From: Chloroflexota bacterium
Lineage (GTDB): Bacteria; Chloroflexota; Anaerolineae; Promineifilales; Promineifilaceae
Reading direction: 5' to 3'
DNA: 64,000 nt
Assembly: GCA_014584575.1 (NCBI GenBank)
Contig: JACTMP010000078.1
Coordinates: forward strand, 112,279-176,278
Position 1 is the first letter of the stretch, and the number at the start of each line of letters is the position of its first letter. The translations under genes and the position numbers were made by a program. A model generated the notes under the pieces. The model did not search any database, was not told the origin of the DNA, and saw only the letters and a list, made by a program, of their open reading frames with translations. Positions 1-9,104 of this stretch are shown one piece after another.

Positions 1-2
1 CA

Positions 3-809
3 ACGGCCGTGATGCCTTTTCTCTCCAAATACCGGCTGATCCTTGTCAGCGGACTGTTTGCGGCCAAACCCGATAAAAAATTCATGGATCAGTTGGCCGC
101 CTACCTGCCGCAAATGCCGGATACCGCCCGCCTTGTTTTCCTGGAAGCTGACGCCCTGCCTGCCAACCATGCGATGGTGAAACTGGCCGAACAAAGCGAA
201 AATGGGCATGTCAAGCAGTTTGATCTGCCGGAGGGCCAGGCGTTGGAAAAGTGGATACGGGATGCGGTAGAGGAGCGGCACGGCCGTATCCAACCCCATG
301 CCGTTCACCTGTTGGCGGCCAACATCGGCAGCAATCTGGCCGCCCTGGGCAACGAATTGGAAAAACTCATCCTCTACAAAGGCGAAGGCGAAGAAATCAC
401 CGCTGCCGATGTCACTTTGCTCAGTCCCTACTCTGCCGAAACCAACATTTTTGACCTGGTAGACGCCATTGGCAGCCGCAACAGCAAACGCGCCTCCCTG
501 CTCTTGCAGCAAAAATTTAACGAAGGCGCCGACCCCTTTTCCCTCTTCCCCATGTTTGTGCGCCAGTTTCGCCTGCTCATTCAGGTGAAAGAACTGGCCG
601 AAACAGGCAAACGGCCGCCCGCCATTACGCAGGAACTCAAGCTACACAGCTTTGTGGTGGGCAAGCTATACCAACAAAGCCAGGGTTTCAGCCTGCCACA
701 ACTGGAACAAATTTACCGCCACCTGCTGGACATTGACGTGGGCGCCAAAACCGGCCGCCAGGATATGACCACCGCGCTTAATTTGTTGGTAGCGGCGTTG
801 ACGCTATAA
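3..809 (+). CDS. holA: DNA polymerase III subunit delta, 5'-truncated by the window edge
   Basis: This is the clamp-loader delta subunit, which opens the beta sliding clamp during replication. The frame is open to the left edge, so the GTG and ATG at 9 and 12 are probably internal; the family is usually about 330-350 residues and about 268 are visible. Visible parts include FLSKYRLILVSG at the end of the N-terminal ATPase-like domain. Next comes the run HLLAANIGSNLAALGNELEKL, shown here only as its ends HLLAA and NELEKL, typical of domain II. The C-terminal helical collar follows (NIFDLVDAIGSRNSKRASLL, then FPMFVRQFRLL). The gene ends just before an inverted repeat at 814-874 that may serve as its terminator. 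Confidence 0.85.
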   Translation, partial: TAVMPFLSKYRLILVSGLFAAKPDKKFMDQLAAYLPQMPDTARLVFLEADALPANHAMVKLAEQSENGHVKQFDLPEGQALEKWIRDAVEERHGRIQPHAVHLLAANIGSNLAALGNELEKLILYKGEGEEITAADVTLLSPYSAETNIFDLVDAIGSRNSKRASLLLQQKFNEGADPFSLFPMFVRQFRLLIQVKELAETGKRPPAITQELKLHSFVVGKLYQQSQGFSLPQLEQIYRHLLDIDVGAKTGRQDMTTALNLLVAALTL

Positions 810-813
810 AGAA

Positions 814-874
814 GGGAGATTGGAGATTAGAGATTGGAGATTGAGCGAATCTCCAATCTCTAATCTCCAATCTC
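814..874. repeat. GGAGATT/AATCTCC inverted repeat
   Basis: Left arm made of GGAGATTGGAGATTAGAGATT-type units; right arm AATCTCCAATCTCTAATCTC. The arms are nearly perfect complements separated by a few bases, giving a long AT-rich stem between holA and the next gene. The same unit recurs at 12502-12556, 30770-30824 and 51584-51632, and inside two genes. It may terminate transcription, but lacks a clear U-tract. Confidence 0.7.
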
Positions 875-890
875 AGATACGGAGTATACG

Positions 891-2336
891 ATGCCCCCAA
901 TTGACTGTTTAGATCTCCTCAAAAACGGCCTGCCGCCCACCGGACAGCCGCCGCGCCATATCATCATTATCGGCGCGGGCATGGCCGGGCTGACGGCCGC
1001 TTTGCTGCTGCAAGAAGCCGGGCATACTGTCACCATCCTGGAAGCGCAGAACCGGTTGGGTGGGCGCATCTACACTTACCGTGACTTTCCCGCCCCACTT
1101 TACGGTGAATTTGGGGCCATGCGTTTCCCGCGCCAGCACGCCCTGGGGCAGCATCTGATTCACGAGCGGTTTAAGTTGGCGACACGGCCGTTTCCCATGT
1201 TTGACGAGGACACCTTTATCTACCTCAACGGTGTTGGGCAGCGTCGCAGCCAGTTCCATCCCGCCAAAGCCAATTTCAAGCTGCCCGCCGATGAGCAAGA
1301 CAAACTGCCAGAGGAACTGCTAAAAAGCGTGATGCAGCCGCTCATTGACCTGATTGAACAAGAACATGGTTGGGATCAATTGATTGAACAGTACGACTCC
1401 TGTTCACTGCTCCACTACTTGCGCCAGAGTAAGCTGAGCGACGCTACCCTGCAAATGGTTGGCCCGCTGCTGAATCTGGAAGGGCGGTTTCATTTTTCGC
1501 TGGTGGAGTGGTTTTCGCATTATCACGAGAATGTTTTTGGCGACCTGGTCTACATTGTGGACGGCGCGTCCACCTTGCCGGAAGCGTTTGCCCCCTATCT
1601 GATGCCCGCCATCCGCCTGGGTGCGGAAGTTCACGCCATTGAACAAGACGAGAGCGGCGTCAGGGTGCATTTCCACGACAGCACCGGGTACTCCCAAACT
1701 GTGCGCGGCGACGAATGTGTCCTGACTGTGCCCTTTGTGCTGCTGCGCCACATGGAGATCACCGGCCTGGATGAAAACAAGTGGTATACCATGCGCAACG
1801 TCTATTACGGCCGTGCCCACAAAATCTTTATGCAGTTCAGCGAACGGTGGTGGCAAAACAAGTACCAGATCACACACGGCGTCACCGTTACCGACCTGGC
1901 CATTCGCAACGTCGTCTACACCCCCGCCGGGCAGGATGACCGCTTTGGCCGGGGGCTGATTATCGGCTCTTATGCCTGGGAGCAGGACAGCATGGCCTAC
2001 AGCATGTTGACCGAAAAGCAGCGCATTGCCCAGGCGCTGCAAGACCTGTGCAAAATCCACCCCGAAGCCCGCGACACCTTTGAATTTGGCATCTCCCACG
2101 ACTGGTCACTCGACCCCTATGCGGGCGGCATTGGGCCATTGTTCCGTCCGCACGAGATGAGCGGCCGTTTCTATGACAACATCGTCCGCCCCGTCCACCG
2201 TCTCTGGTTTGCCAACGACGCCTGCGACCGCCGCCACCGCCGCTGGATTGAGGCGGCCCTGGTTGCCGCCGTCAAAAACGCCTATGCCCTCCACCTGGGC
2301 CTGCGCAACGAAGTGCCGCTGGACATACACGAATAA
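891..2336 (+). CDS. FAD-dependent amine oxidase family protein
   Basis: A 481-residue flavin monoamine or L-amino-acid oxidase-like enzyme, expected to oxidise an amine to an imine using FAD and oxygen or another acceptor. The dinucleotide fold is at residues 24-65: IIIIGAGMAGLTAALLL with an acidic residue at ILEAQNRLGGRIYTY. Next is GEFGAMRFP, which matches the substrate-side motif of L-amino-acid oxidases. The C-terminal FAD segment WFANDACDRRHRRWIEAAL corresponds to the usual FAGEHT...GWIEGAL, but the first half is altered, so the exact substrate is unclear. No signal peptide is seen. The start ATG is preceded by GGAG about 8 bases upstream. Overlaps nothing; a GNAT gene follows 40 bp later. 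Confidence 0.8.
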   Translation: MPPIDCLDLLKNGLPPTGQPPRHIIIIGAGMAGLTAALLLQEAGHTVTILEAQNRLGGRIYTYRDFPAPLYGEFGAMRFPRQHALGQHLIHERFKLATRPFPMFDEDTFIYLNGVGQRRSQFHPAKANFKLPADEQDKLPEELLKSVMQPLIDLIEQEHGWDQLIEQYDSCSLLHYLRQSKLSDATLQMVGPLLNLEGRFHFSLVEWFSHYHENVFGDLVYIVDGASTLPEAFAPYLMPAIRLGAEVHAIEQDESGVRVHFHDSTGYSQTVRGDECVLTVPFVLLRHMEITGLDENKWYTMRNVYYGRAHKIFMQFSERWWQNKYQITHGVTVTDLAIRNVVYTPAGQDDRFGRGLIIGSYAWEQDSMAYSMLTEKQRIAQALQDLCKIHPEARDTFEFGISHDWSLDPYAGGIGPLFRPHEMSGRFYDNIVRPVHRLWFANDACDRRHRRWIEAALVAAVKNAYALHLGLRNEVPLDIHE

Positions 2337-2376
2337 GTTCACAATATCGGCAGTGATAAACAATAAGAACAAAAAG

Positions 2377-2904
2377 ATGATCACAATTCGGCAGGAACAA
2401 GTGGGGGATGAGACGGCCGTGTACCACGTAAATGAAGCGGCGTTTGGCCGGGCGGCAGAGGCTGATCTGGTGGTTGCGCTGCGGCGGCGGGCGCTGAAAC
2501 AGCGGGGGGTGGTCACATTGTCATTGGTGGCGGAACGGGCGGGGGAGATCGTGGGGCACATCCTCTTTTCGCCGGTGACGATTACGGATGAGGCGGGTGG
2601 GGTGGTCACGGCCGTGGGACTCGGCCCTTTGGCCGTATCACCACACTGCCAGCGGGAGGGCATCGGCTCTCAATTGACACAAACCGGCGTGGAGATGCTG
2701 CGGCAGGCAGGGCATGAGATTTTGATCGTACTCGGCCACCCCGAATACTACCCGCGTTTTGGTTTTGCTCCGGCCAACCCGTTCGGCATTCGTTGGGAAA
2801 TAGAAGTGCCCGATGAGGCGTTTATGGTGATGGCCTTAAAACCAGGGGGACTGGATGGGGTAACGGGTATTGTCCGCTACCAGCCGGAGTTTACGGGTGT
2901 TTAG
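2377..2904 (+). CDS. GNAT family N-acetyltransferase
   Basis: A 175-residue cytoplasmic acetyltransferase using acetyl-CoA; substrate unknown. It starts at MITIRQEQ; the longer open frame upstream overlaps the amine oxidase and looks artefactual. Hallmarks are the beta4 strand AVGLGPLAVSP, the pyrophosphate-binding loop CQREGIGSQL (Q/RxxGxG/A) and the C-terminal EILIVLGHPEYYPRFGFAPA, a pattern common in YhbS-like GNATs. The frame shares about 35 bp with an open frame leading into the next gene, but that gene's own start lies downstream. Confidence 0.85.
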   Translation: MITIRQEQVGDETAVYHVNEAAFGRAAEADLVVALRRRALKQRGVVTLSLVAERAGEIVGHILFSPVTITDEAGGVVTAVGLGPLAVSPHCQREGIGSQLTQTGVEMLRQAGHEILIVLGHPEYYPRFGFAPANPFGIRWEIEVPDEAFMVMALKPGGLDGVTGIVRYQPEFTGV

Positions 2905-2941
2905 GTCGCCTAAAACCGTGAATGATGCAGGAGAAAAGCAG

Positions 2942-3991
2942 ATGATGGATCATCCGGCCGTCAAATTATTGACCGAATTGTTAGCCGTACCGGCCCCTTC
3001 GGGGTGGGAAAGCGGCCTGACGGCCGTCGTGCAGCGGAAGCTGGACGAGATGGGGTATGCCCATGAGAAGGATGCAGCGAGTAATGTGTTGGTGCGGTTA
3101 GACGGCCGTGACCCCACCGCCCCGCTTTGTGTGTTTGCCAGCCATATGGACGAGATTGGTTTTGTGGTGACGCGCATTGAGCCGGACGGCCGTTTGCGTG
3201 TTGACCGCAGTGGTGGCCTGTTGCCCTGGAAACTGGGCGAGTCGCCGGTGAGCATCTTGGGGGACAATGAGACGATTACCGGCGTCCTCTCTATGGGATC
3301 TACACATGGCGATGAATTGGGCGAAAAAGCGATTGGCTGGCCGGATGTAGCCATAATAACCGGCCTGTCACCGGCCCAGTTGCAGGCCCGTGGGGTGCGG
3401 GTCGGTTCTCCCGGTGTGCCGGTAGCGGCGGAGCGTGGCCCTTACCTCTTTGGCGATCCGGCCGATCCGCTGATTGCGGCCTGGACATTTGACGACCGGG
3501 GCGGCGTGATGACGCTGCTCCGGCTGTTGGCGAGCCTAAAGGCCGAGGGGGTACAACCACATCACCCGACCATCATCGCCTTCGTCACCAGCGAGGAGTT
3601 GGGCGGGCATGGGGCCAAACACCTGGCGCGGCAGGTGCAGCCGGAACTGTTTGTGGCGGTTGATGGTGCGCCCATCCCGGCGGGCGTCCCCTTGCAGATT
3701 GACGGCCGTCCGGCAATCTGGAGTAAAGACCGGTTAGCCACTTATGATCAGCGGCTGCTGCAACAATTTTGCCAGGCGGCGCTGGCGGTGGGCACGGAAT
3801 TGCAGACGGCCGTGTATGATGGCGCCGCCAGCGACGCCAGCCTGCTGGCGTATGCCGGTCTGGCCCCGCGTATCGCCTGCATTGGGCACGTCCGCGAAAA
3901 CAGTCATGGCTATGAAGTGGCGCGTCTGGCGGTGTTTGATAATTTGCTCAAGACGTTGCTGCAATTTCTCAAGACAGGGCCGGATGTGTAA
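2942..3991 (+). CDS. M42 family metallopeptidase (glutamyl/deblocking aminopeptidase type)
   Basis: A 349-residue zinc-dependent aminopeptidase that trims short peptides in the cytoplasm, usually as a dodecameric shell. The metal and catalytic motifs are in order: SHMDEIGFVV (about residue 65), WTFDDRGGVMTLL (about 180), TSEELGGHGAKH (about 215) and AVDGAPI (about 238). The C-terminal GASDA region and ENSHGYEV carry the last metal ligand. The family is also called endoglucanase M in older records. The start is chosen at ATG 2942 because AGGAGA lies 7-12 bases upstream. It converges on the GH16 gene with 24 bp between stops. Confidence 0.85.
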   Translation: MMDHPAVKLLTELLAVPAPSGWESGLTAVVQRKLDEMGYAHEKDAASNVLVRLDGRDPTAPLCVFASHMDEIGFVVTRIEPDGRLRVDRSGGLLPWKLGESPVSILGDNETITGVLSMGSTHGDELGEKAIGWPDVAIITGLSPAQLQARGVRVGSPGVPVAAERGPYLFGDPADPLIAAWTFDDRGGVMTLLRLLASLKAEGVQPHHPTIIAFVTSEELGGHGAKHLARQVQPELFVAVDGAPIPAGVPLQIDGRPAIWSKDRLATYDQRLLQQFCQAALAVGTELQTAVYDGAASDASLLAYAGLAPRIACIGHVRENSHGYEVARLAVFDNLLKTLLQFLKTGPDV

Positions 3992-4015
3992 TTGCTTGCC
4001 TGTGTTAGTAATCGG

Positions 4016-4897
4016 TTATTGGTTGGGTTCGTATACCCGCACATAATCTACCAACATCCGTTGCGGGAAGGTGGTGGTTTTGTCCGGGTAGCCGGGCCAG
4101 GTGCCACCCACGGCCAGATTCAACAGCATATAAAAGGGATGGTCGAATACCCAGGTCGCCTCGGCCGGTAAGTCGTCGGGGGTGACGGTGTGGTAGTGAA
4201 TGTCATCCACATACCAGCGGATTTCGGTCGGCTCCCATTCAATGGCAAAAACGTGGAAATCATCGGTCACCGGTTCGCCCATGTCGTAGGAGGCGGTGAT
4301 GCCTTCGGGGCCAGAATAGCCGGGGCCGTGTACCGTGCCATGCACAATGGTTGGCTCACGGCCGATGTGTTCCATGATGTCAATTTCGCCGGCGGTGGGC
4401 CACGCTTTTTGGAAGATGTTATTGCCCAACATCCAGAAGGCGGGCCAGATGCCCTGGCCAAAAGGGACTTGGATACGGGCTTCGACACGGCCGTACTCCA
4501 CTTCCACCTTTTCTCTGGTAATGAGGCGGGCGGAGGAGTACGGCCGTCCGCCCGAAAGCCCCTTCAATGCCTGAATCACCAGTTTGCCATCTTCAATGAA
4601 AGAATTTTCCGGCAGATCGGTGTAATTTTCCCATTCGGCATTACCCCAACCGCCACCGCCGGTTTCATGTGACCAGTATTCCAGGTTAATCTCCGGCCCG
4701 TCAAATTCATCCTGCCAGACCAACGTCCAGCCTTCTTTCATCCATTCGGGGGTGGGTGTGGGCAATGGGGTAGCCGTGGGTGTCGGTTCTGGCGTGGGCG
4801 TGGGTTCTGGGGCCAATGCCCCACAACCAACCAGCGCCAAAACGGGCAAAACCAGAAGAAGAACCAAAAAAGGGAGAGGGGGTGTATTGTTTTTCAT
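4016..4897 (-). CDS. Glycoside hydrolase family 16 lipoprotein (laminarinase/licheninase type)
   Basis: A 293-residue secreted lipoprotein predicted to hydrolyse beta-1,3 or mixed beta-1,3/1,4 glucans. Residues 1-25 form a lipoprotein signal with lipobox ALVGC (Cys25), followed by a Pro/Thr-rich linker (PTPTPEPTPTATP). The GH16 domain begins at WTLVWQDEFDGPEINLEYW. The catalytic signature EIDIME lies near residue 170, with both glutamates present, and the domain closes with VDYVRVYEPNQ. The start ATG at 4897 is preferred over the longer frame because it opens directly with MKNN and a hydrophobic core. It sits beside a GH3 glucosidase on the same strand, so the two could act in sequence on a glucan. 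Confidence 0.88.
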   Translation of the reverse strand: MKNNTPPLPFLVLLLVLPVLALVGCGALAPEPTPTPEPTPTATPLPTPTPEWMKEGWTLVWQDEFDGPEINLEYWSHETGGGGWGNAEWENYTDLPENSFIEDGKLVIQALKGLSGGRPYSSARLITREKVEVEYGRVEARIQVPFGQGIWPAFWMLGNNIFQKAWPTAGEIDIMEHIGREPTIVHGTVHGPGYSGPEGITASYDMGEPVTDDFHVFAIEWEPTEIRWYVDDIHYHTVTPDDLPAEATWVFDHPFYMLLNLAVGGTWPGYPDKTTTFPQRMLVDYVRVYEPNQ

Positions 4898-4904
4898 ATC
4901 ATCA

Positions 4905-5075
4905 TTTTCGTAGGGGCGGGACAGGCGGGTGTGGCCTTGTCCATTCACCAACACCGCGTCCCCCGCCTGTCTCGCCCCGCTTTGTCTAATACGGCGCGGG
5001 GGCGAGATGGCGCGGGATGATGTTTTGGGCTGTGGCCACGGTGTTACCGCGCCATCCCGCCCCTACGGTACGTCA
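4905..5075. repeat. GC-rich inverted repeats between the GH3 and GH16 genes
   Basis: GGGGCGGGACAGGCGGG near 4913-4929 is matched by CCCGCCTGTCTCGCCCCG near 4962-4979. A second pair, GATGGCGCGGGATG near 5006 and CGCGCCATCCCGCCCC near 5049, nests beside it. The segment carries no reading frame of note. It could fold into strong hairpins that attenuate read-through from the GH3 gene. Confidence 0.55.
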
Positions 5076-5083
5076 TTCGCTAT

Positions 5084-7762
5084 TCAGCCACCACGCCGGG
5101 CTAAATCGGCGTTGATGGCGACCAGTTTTTCATGGGTGATGATGTTGGGCACAAATCCGGCGATCTGTTCCAGCGTCAAATCCATGGCCATTTGTGCCTG
5201 GGGATGATCGGCCATGCCGCTGAGGTGTTTGTTGAGCACCTGTGCGCCAATGTCATCATCCAGCAGTTCACGCAGGGTCAGGCCCACGTGCAGCCTGGTG
5301 GATTTGTCCAGCGGGTCCAGGACGCGCCCTTCACCGGCCCAGTTGAAAGCAGTTGTCAGGCGAATATCCTGCGAGGAACGGCCGACATGGATTTCAAATT
5401 CACCCGCCTCGGCCACCCAACCCGGTTTGGCCGGGTCATAGTAGGCCAGGGCGGATTCGTCCAGCGCCAGGGTGACGGTTTGCGTCTGCCCCGGTTGCAG
5501 GCTGATTTTGGCGAAGGCCTTGAGTTCTTTATACGGCCGTGCCAGTTTCGCCGCCACATCGCGCACATACACCTGCACCACCTCCTGCCCGGCGCGGCTG
5601 CCCGTGTTGCTCACATCCACGCTCACTTCGATTTTGTCACCCGGTTTGAAAGAGTCGCCATTCAACCGTAAGTTGCTGTATTCAAATGTGGTGTACGACA
5701 GCCCATGCCCAAACGGGAAGAGCGGAGCCACCTCTTTCTTTTCGTAGTAGCGGTAGCCGACGAAGATGCCCTCACCGTACAAGACGTGGCCGTTTTCGCC
5801 GGGGTAGTTGATGAAGGTGGGGTTGTCTTGCAGCCGCACGGGGAAGGTTTGCGGCAGACGACCGGAGGGGTCACATTCGCCAAACAACACATCGGCCAGA
5901 GCGTTGCCCGCTTCCTGGCCGGGGTACCAGGTTTGCAAAATGGCGGGGGCGTCATTGACCCAGGGCATACTGACCGGTGAACCGGTATTGAGGACGACGA
6001 TGGTGTTGGGATTGGCGGCGAGCACGGCCGTGATCAACTCATTTTGCTCACCCGGCAACTCCATGTGCGGCCGGTCATAACTTTCACTCTCCCATTCGCC
6101 GGACAGCCCGGCAAACACAATGGCGACATCACAGGTGGCGGCTAACTGGGCCGCCTGGGCGATGGGGTCGGCGGGCACCGGCGGCAGGCAGCCGACGCGC
6201 CAGACGCGCAGCCCGGCGTTGCGGGCGCTGTATTCGATGACCAGTTCGGCCGGCTGCCCTTCTTTGAGTTCTACCTGCCCGCGCACTTCGGTGCTGGCCT
6301 GGTGGAAGTACAGTTCGCTTTTGGTTTGCTGTGTCCAGTTGTCAATGAGCCGTTCGCCATTGACCAGAAGGCGCGTCAAACCGCCGCTGACCAGGCTGAA
6401 GGTATAGACGCCGCTTTCCGGCGGGGTGAAGGTGGTGGTGTAGCGGATGGAAAATTGTTCACCAATCCCGGCGGGCATGTCGTTCATGGGGAAGATTTCT
6501 GCTTTGCGGGCGGGTTGGGTGACGGTCGGTTGACCAGACAGGTCGTAATTATTGTAAATGTTGGCCGTCCAATTGTTCGTCCAGGATGTGTCCAATTTGG
6601 GTAGCAGTTTGAAGGTGGTGGGTGTGCCGATGGCGTAGTGTACGGCCGTGCGCTCCCCTGCCGCCCCTTTGATCCCTTCCAGATGGGAGATGGCGTAATG
6701 GGCGGCTACCTGGGCGCTGCCGCCACCCATGATGGGCGTCCAGCGAGCGCCTGCGCCGATGACGGCGATGGAGTGGACTTTTTCCTTGTTGATGGGCAGC
6801 AGGTCGTTTTCGTTTTTGAAGAGGACAATGGCTTCGGCCGCGGCGCGGCGGATGAGGTCGCGGGTTTCGGGGCGGTCGTCAGCAAATTCCGGCGGCAACT
6901 CAGGTTGATCAAAAACGCCGGTGCGGAACATGGTGCGCAGAATGCGGCGCACTTTGTCATCAATGAGCGCTTCGTCCAGTTCCCCTTTTTGCACCATCTC
7001 CGCCAGGTGTGTACCCATGAAACGGGCCGGGCCGGGCATCTCTAAATCGAGGCCACTGGCGGCGGCGTTATTGCTGTAGCTGCCCCACCAGTCGGAGATG
7101 ACCGCGCCATCAAAACCCCATTCGTCTTTGAGGATGTCTTGCAAAAACAGCTTGCTTTCGCTGACGTAGGTGCCGTTGACTTTGTTGTAGGAGGACATGA
7201 GCGTCCAGGTTTGGGCTTCCTGCACGGCCGTCTGGAACGGCCGTAAATAAATCTCGCGCAGCGCCCGTTCGCCAATGTCTGAACTCATGCTGTGCCGCTC
7301 AAATTCGGAGTCATTGCCGACGTAATGTTTGACGCAGGCGGCCACGCCCTGGCTTTGCAGCCCTTTGATGTAGGCGGCGGCCAGGTCGGCGGAGAGCAGG
7401 GGGTCTTCGGCGTAACATTCAAAGTTACGGCCGTTCAGCACCCCGCGATGAATGTTGACCGTTGGCGCCAACAGGACGTGCGCCCCTTTGGATTTCACCT
7501 CAGCGGCCAACGCCTGCCCCACTTCATACAGCAAATCGGTGTTCCAGGTTGCGCCTAAGGCGATGCCCACGGGGAAGGAGGCGGCGGTCGTGTCTCCGCC
7601 CATATCCGCGCCGCGTGCCCCATTTGGCCCATCCGTGACCTTCATCTGCGGAATGCCGACGCGCTCAATCGGCACCGTCGTCCACATATCCTTCCCTGCC
7701 ACCAACGCCATCTTTTCCTCCAGCGTTAGCCGGGACAGTAGTTCGTTAATTTTTTCTTCCAT
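5084..7762 (-). CDS. Glycoside hydrolase family 3 beta-glucosidase with inserted PA14 domain
   Basis: An 892-residue retaining beta-glucosidase or related exo-glycosidase. The N-terminal TIM barrel runs from MEEKINELLSRLTLEEKM; the pocket motif KHYVGNDSEFERHSM is conserved. The nucleophile Asp is in GAVISDWWGSYSNN, near residue 222. The alpha/beta sandwich domain is interrupted around residues 400-515 by a PA14-type carbohydrate-binding domain (FTPPESGVYTFSLVSGGLTR). A C-terminal fibronectin-III-like domain (VSVDVSNTGSRAGQEVVQVY) follows near 707-780. No signal peptide is seen. The start at 7762 is chosen because GGAGAG lies just upstream. It lies upstream of the GH16 gene on the same strand. 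Confidence 0.9.
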   Translation of the reverse strand: MEEKINELLSRLTLEEKMALVAGKDMWTTVPIERVGIPQMKVTDGPNGARGADMGGDTTAASFPVGIALGATWNTDLLYEVGQALAAEVKSKGAHVLLAPTVNIHRGVLNGRNFECYAEDPLLSADLAAAYIKGLQSQGVAACVKHYVGNDSEFERHSMSSDIGERALREIYLRPFQTAVQEAQTWTLMSSYNKVNGTYVSESKLFLQDILKDEWGFDGAVISDWWGSYSNNAAASGLDLEMPGPARFMGTHLAEMVQKGELDEALIDDKVRRILRTMFRTGVFDQPELPPEFADDRPETRDLIRRAAAEAIVLFKNENDLLPINKEKVHSIAVIGAGARWTPIMGGGSAQVAAHYAISHLEGIKGAAGERTAVHYAIGTPTTFKLLPKLDTSWTNNWTANIYNNYDLSGQPTVTQPARKAEIFPMNDMPAGIGEQFSIRYTTTFTPPESGVYTFSLVSGGLTRLLVNGERLIDNWTQQTKSELYFHQASTEVRGQVELKEGQPAELVIEYSARNAGLRVWRVGCLPPVPADPIAQAAQLAATCDVAIVFAGLSGEWESESYDRPHMELPGEQNELITAVLAANPNTIVVLNTGSPVSMPWVNDAPAILQTWYPGQEAGNALADVLFGECDPSGRLPQTFPVRLQDNPTFINYPGENGHVLYGEGIFVGYRYYEKKEVAPLFPFGHGLSYTTFEYSNLRLNGDSFKPGDKIEVSVDVSNTGSRAGQEVVQVYVRDVAAKLARPYKELKAFAKISLQPGQTQTVTLALDESALAYYDPAKPGWVAEAGEFEIHVGRSSQDIRLTTAFNWAGEGRVLDPLDKSTRLHVGLTLRELLDDDIGAQVLNKHLSGMADHPQAQMAMDLTLEQIAGFVPNIITHEKLVAINADLARRGG

Positions 7763-7820
7763 TTCTCTCTCCTCATGTAATTGGTATTGCCTGAGACGGT
7801 GGCCTAACCAATAGATAGTT

Positions 7821-9023
7821 TTACTCAATTGTTTCCCATCCGATAAATCCCGAACTATAAGGTTTGGCTTCTATTTCCGATACGCGCACCAACTTTTTTG
7901 TGGAAATATGAAGTAGCCACAATGTACGACTTGTTTCAGATATGTCTTCTGATGCCCATTCCAAAAATGCTATCCATTCTCCTTGTGGGGATATTGACAC
8001 AAGTTCCAGGTTATGACCCGTGTACAAATGTGTTGATTGACCAGAACTTACATCTACTCTGTAGATTTCATCTTGCGCCACGCCAATTTGGTCTTCAAAA
8101 TAAAAGTGATCGCGATTTAGACGAGGTTCATGGTCTATCAGATAGTAAATTTGCTGGCTGTCTGATGACCAAAGAGGTGTCGCGATGTCCCCCTCGGCCG
8201 AATTTACAACTACTTGGGTTTGCCTGGTCTGAAGGTCAATGAGCATCAACAAGGAGTGATACTGGTCCTCGGGAGAATATTCATCTTGCACAAATGCGAT
8301 GTGCTTCCCATCAGGAGACCATTTCATATAAGCTGCCCCACCAGCCAACTCCACGACTTCTTGTTCTGGAGGGGTCAGACTGAGTGTTCCAGTAAAGATT
8401 TTTTCTATGGCTAGGGAAGGTTCCTTGATCACAAAAATGCCCCCATTTCCATCACAAAAACCGATTCCCCAAAGCCCAGTCACAATTGCAGCTTCATCAG
8501 GCGACCAGCTTAACCCCGTCTCACATTGTAGAAAATCTACACCACCAGAATGAAGAGGAGGAAGAGGTTGGAGTAAGGCATCTGTCGTCGAAAACTGAAA
8601 AATACCAGCGGTTTCATAACCTGTTCGCCTTAGCAGGATGTAGTTACCATACGGAGACCATTCAAGAGGCATATACTTTACCTGATATGAGGTGCCTTGA
8701 TCTAGTAGTGCTTCCTCATGGTTTATCAGGAGTTGTGGGAAATCACCATTTGGAAATGCTGTTTTTAGCCCAGTGGTATCAGCAAATGCGATCTCTCCAT
8801 TATTGTTATCAAAGGTTGCTGACAGTATTTTACCCTCTGGTTGAATATCCAGTGGATGGGACTGTTTTGAAGAAATATCGAATCTGTACATCCTATCCAC
8901 ATCCCAATATAAAACTGCCTCTTCCGTTTGAACTTGCGTGGCTGAAAATACAGCCCATCCAACAGAAATCAATACCAGCACTACAATGATAATCACTACA
9001 ATTTTCATCCGCGGGTTGGTCAT
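7821..9023 (-). CDS. Membrane-anchored TolB/PD40-like beta-propeller protein
   Basis: About 400 residues. An N-terminal membrane anchor (IVVIIIVVLVLISVGWAVF) is followed by an extracytoplasmic domain with repeated SWSPDEAAIVTG, KWSPDGKHIAFVQDE, LWSSDSQQIYYL and SISPQGEWIAFLEW units. These are the W/SPDGxxIAF blades of TolB-like propellers. Its function is unknown; such domains usually mediate protein contacts. The start is either MTNPRM (9023) or MKIVV (9008). The gene is AT-richer than its neighbours and contains no ACGGCCGT octamer, unlike nearly every other gene of this size here, which suggests recent transfer. Confidence 0.7.
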   Translation of the reverse strand: MTNPRMKIVVIIIVVLVLISVGWAVFSATQVQTEEAVLYWDVDRMYRFDISSKQSHPLDIQPEGKILSATFDNNNGEIAFADTTGLKTAFPNGDFPQLLINHEEALLDQGTSYQVKYMPLEWSPYGNYILLRRTGYETAGIFQFSTTDALLQPLPPLHSGGVDFLQCETGLSWSPDEAAIVTGLWGIGFCDGNGGIFVIKEPSLAIEKIFTGTLSLTPPEQEVVELAGGAAYMKWSPDGKHIAFVQDEYSPEDQYHSLLMLIDLQTRQTQVVVNSAEGDIATPLWSSDSQQIYYLIDHEPRLNRDHFYFEDQIGVAQDEIYRVDVSSGQSTHLYTGHNLELVSISPQGEWIAFLEWASEDISETSRTLWLLHISTKKLVRVSEIEAKPYSSGFIGWETIE

Positions 9024-9104
9024 TTTCTGTGTTTCATTAAGTTGATCTCTAAATTGCCTCTGGATGGTTGCTATGAAATGTGCCAACGGCCGTCAAACCC
9101 AAAG

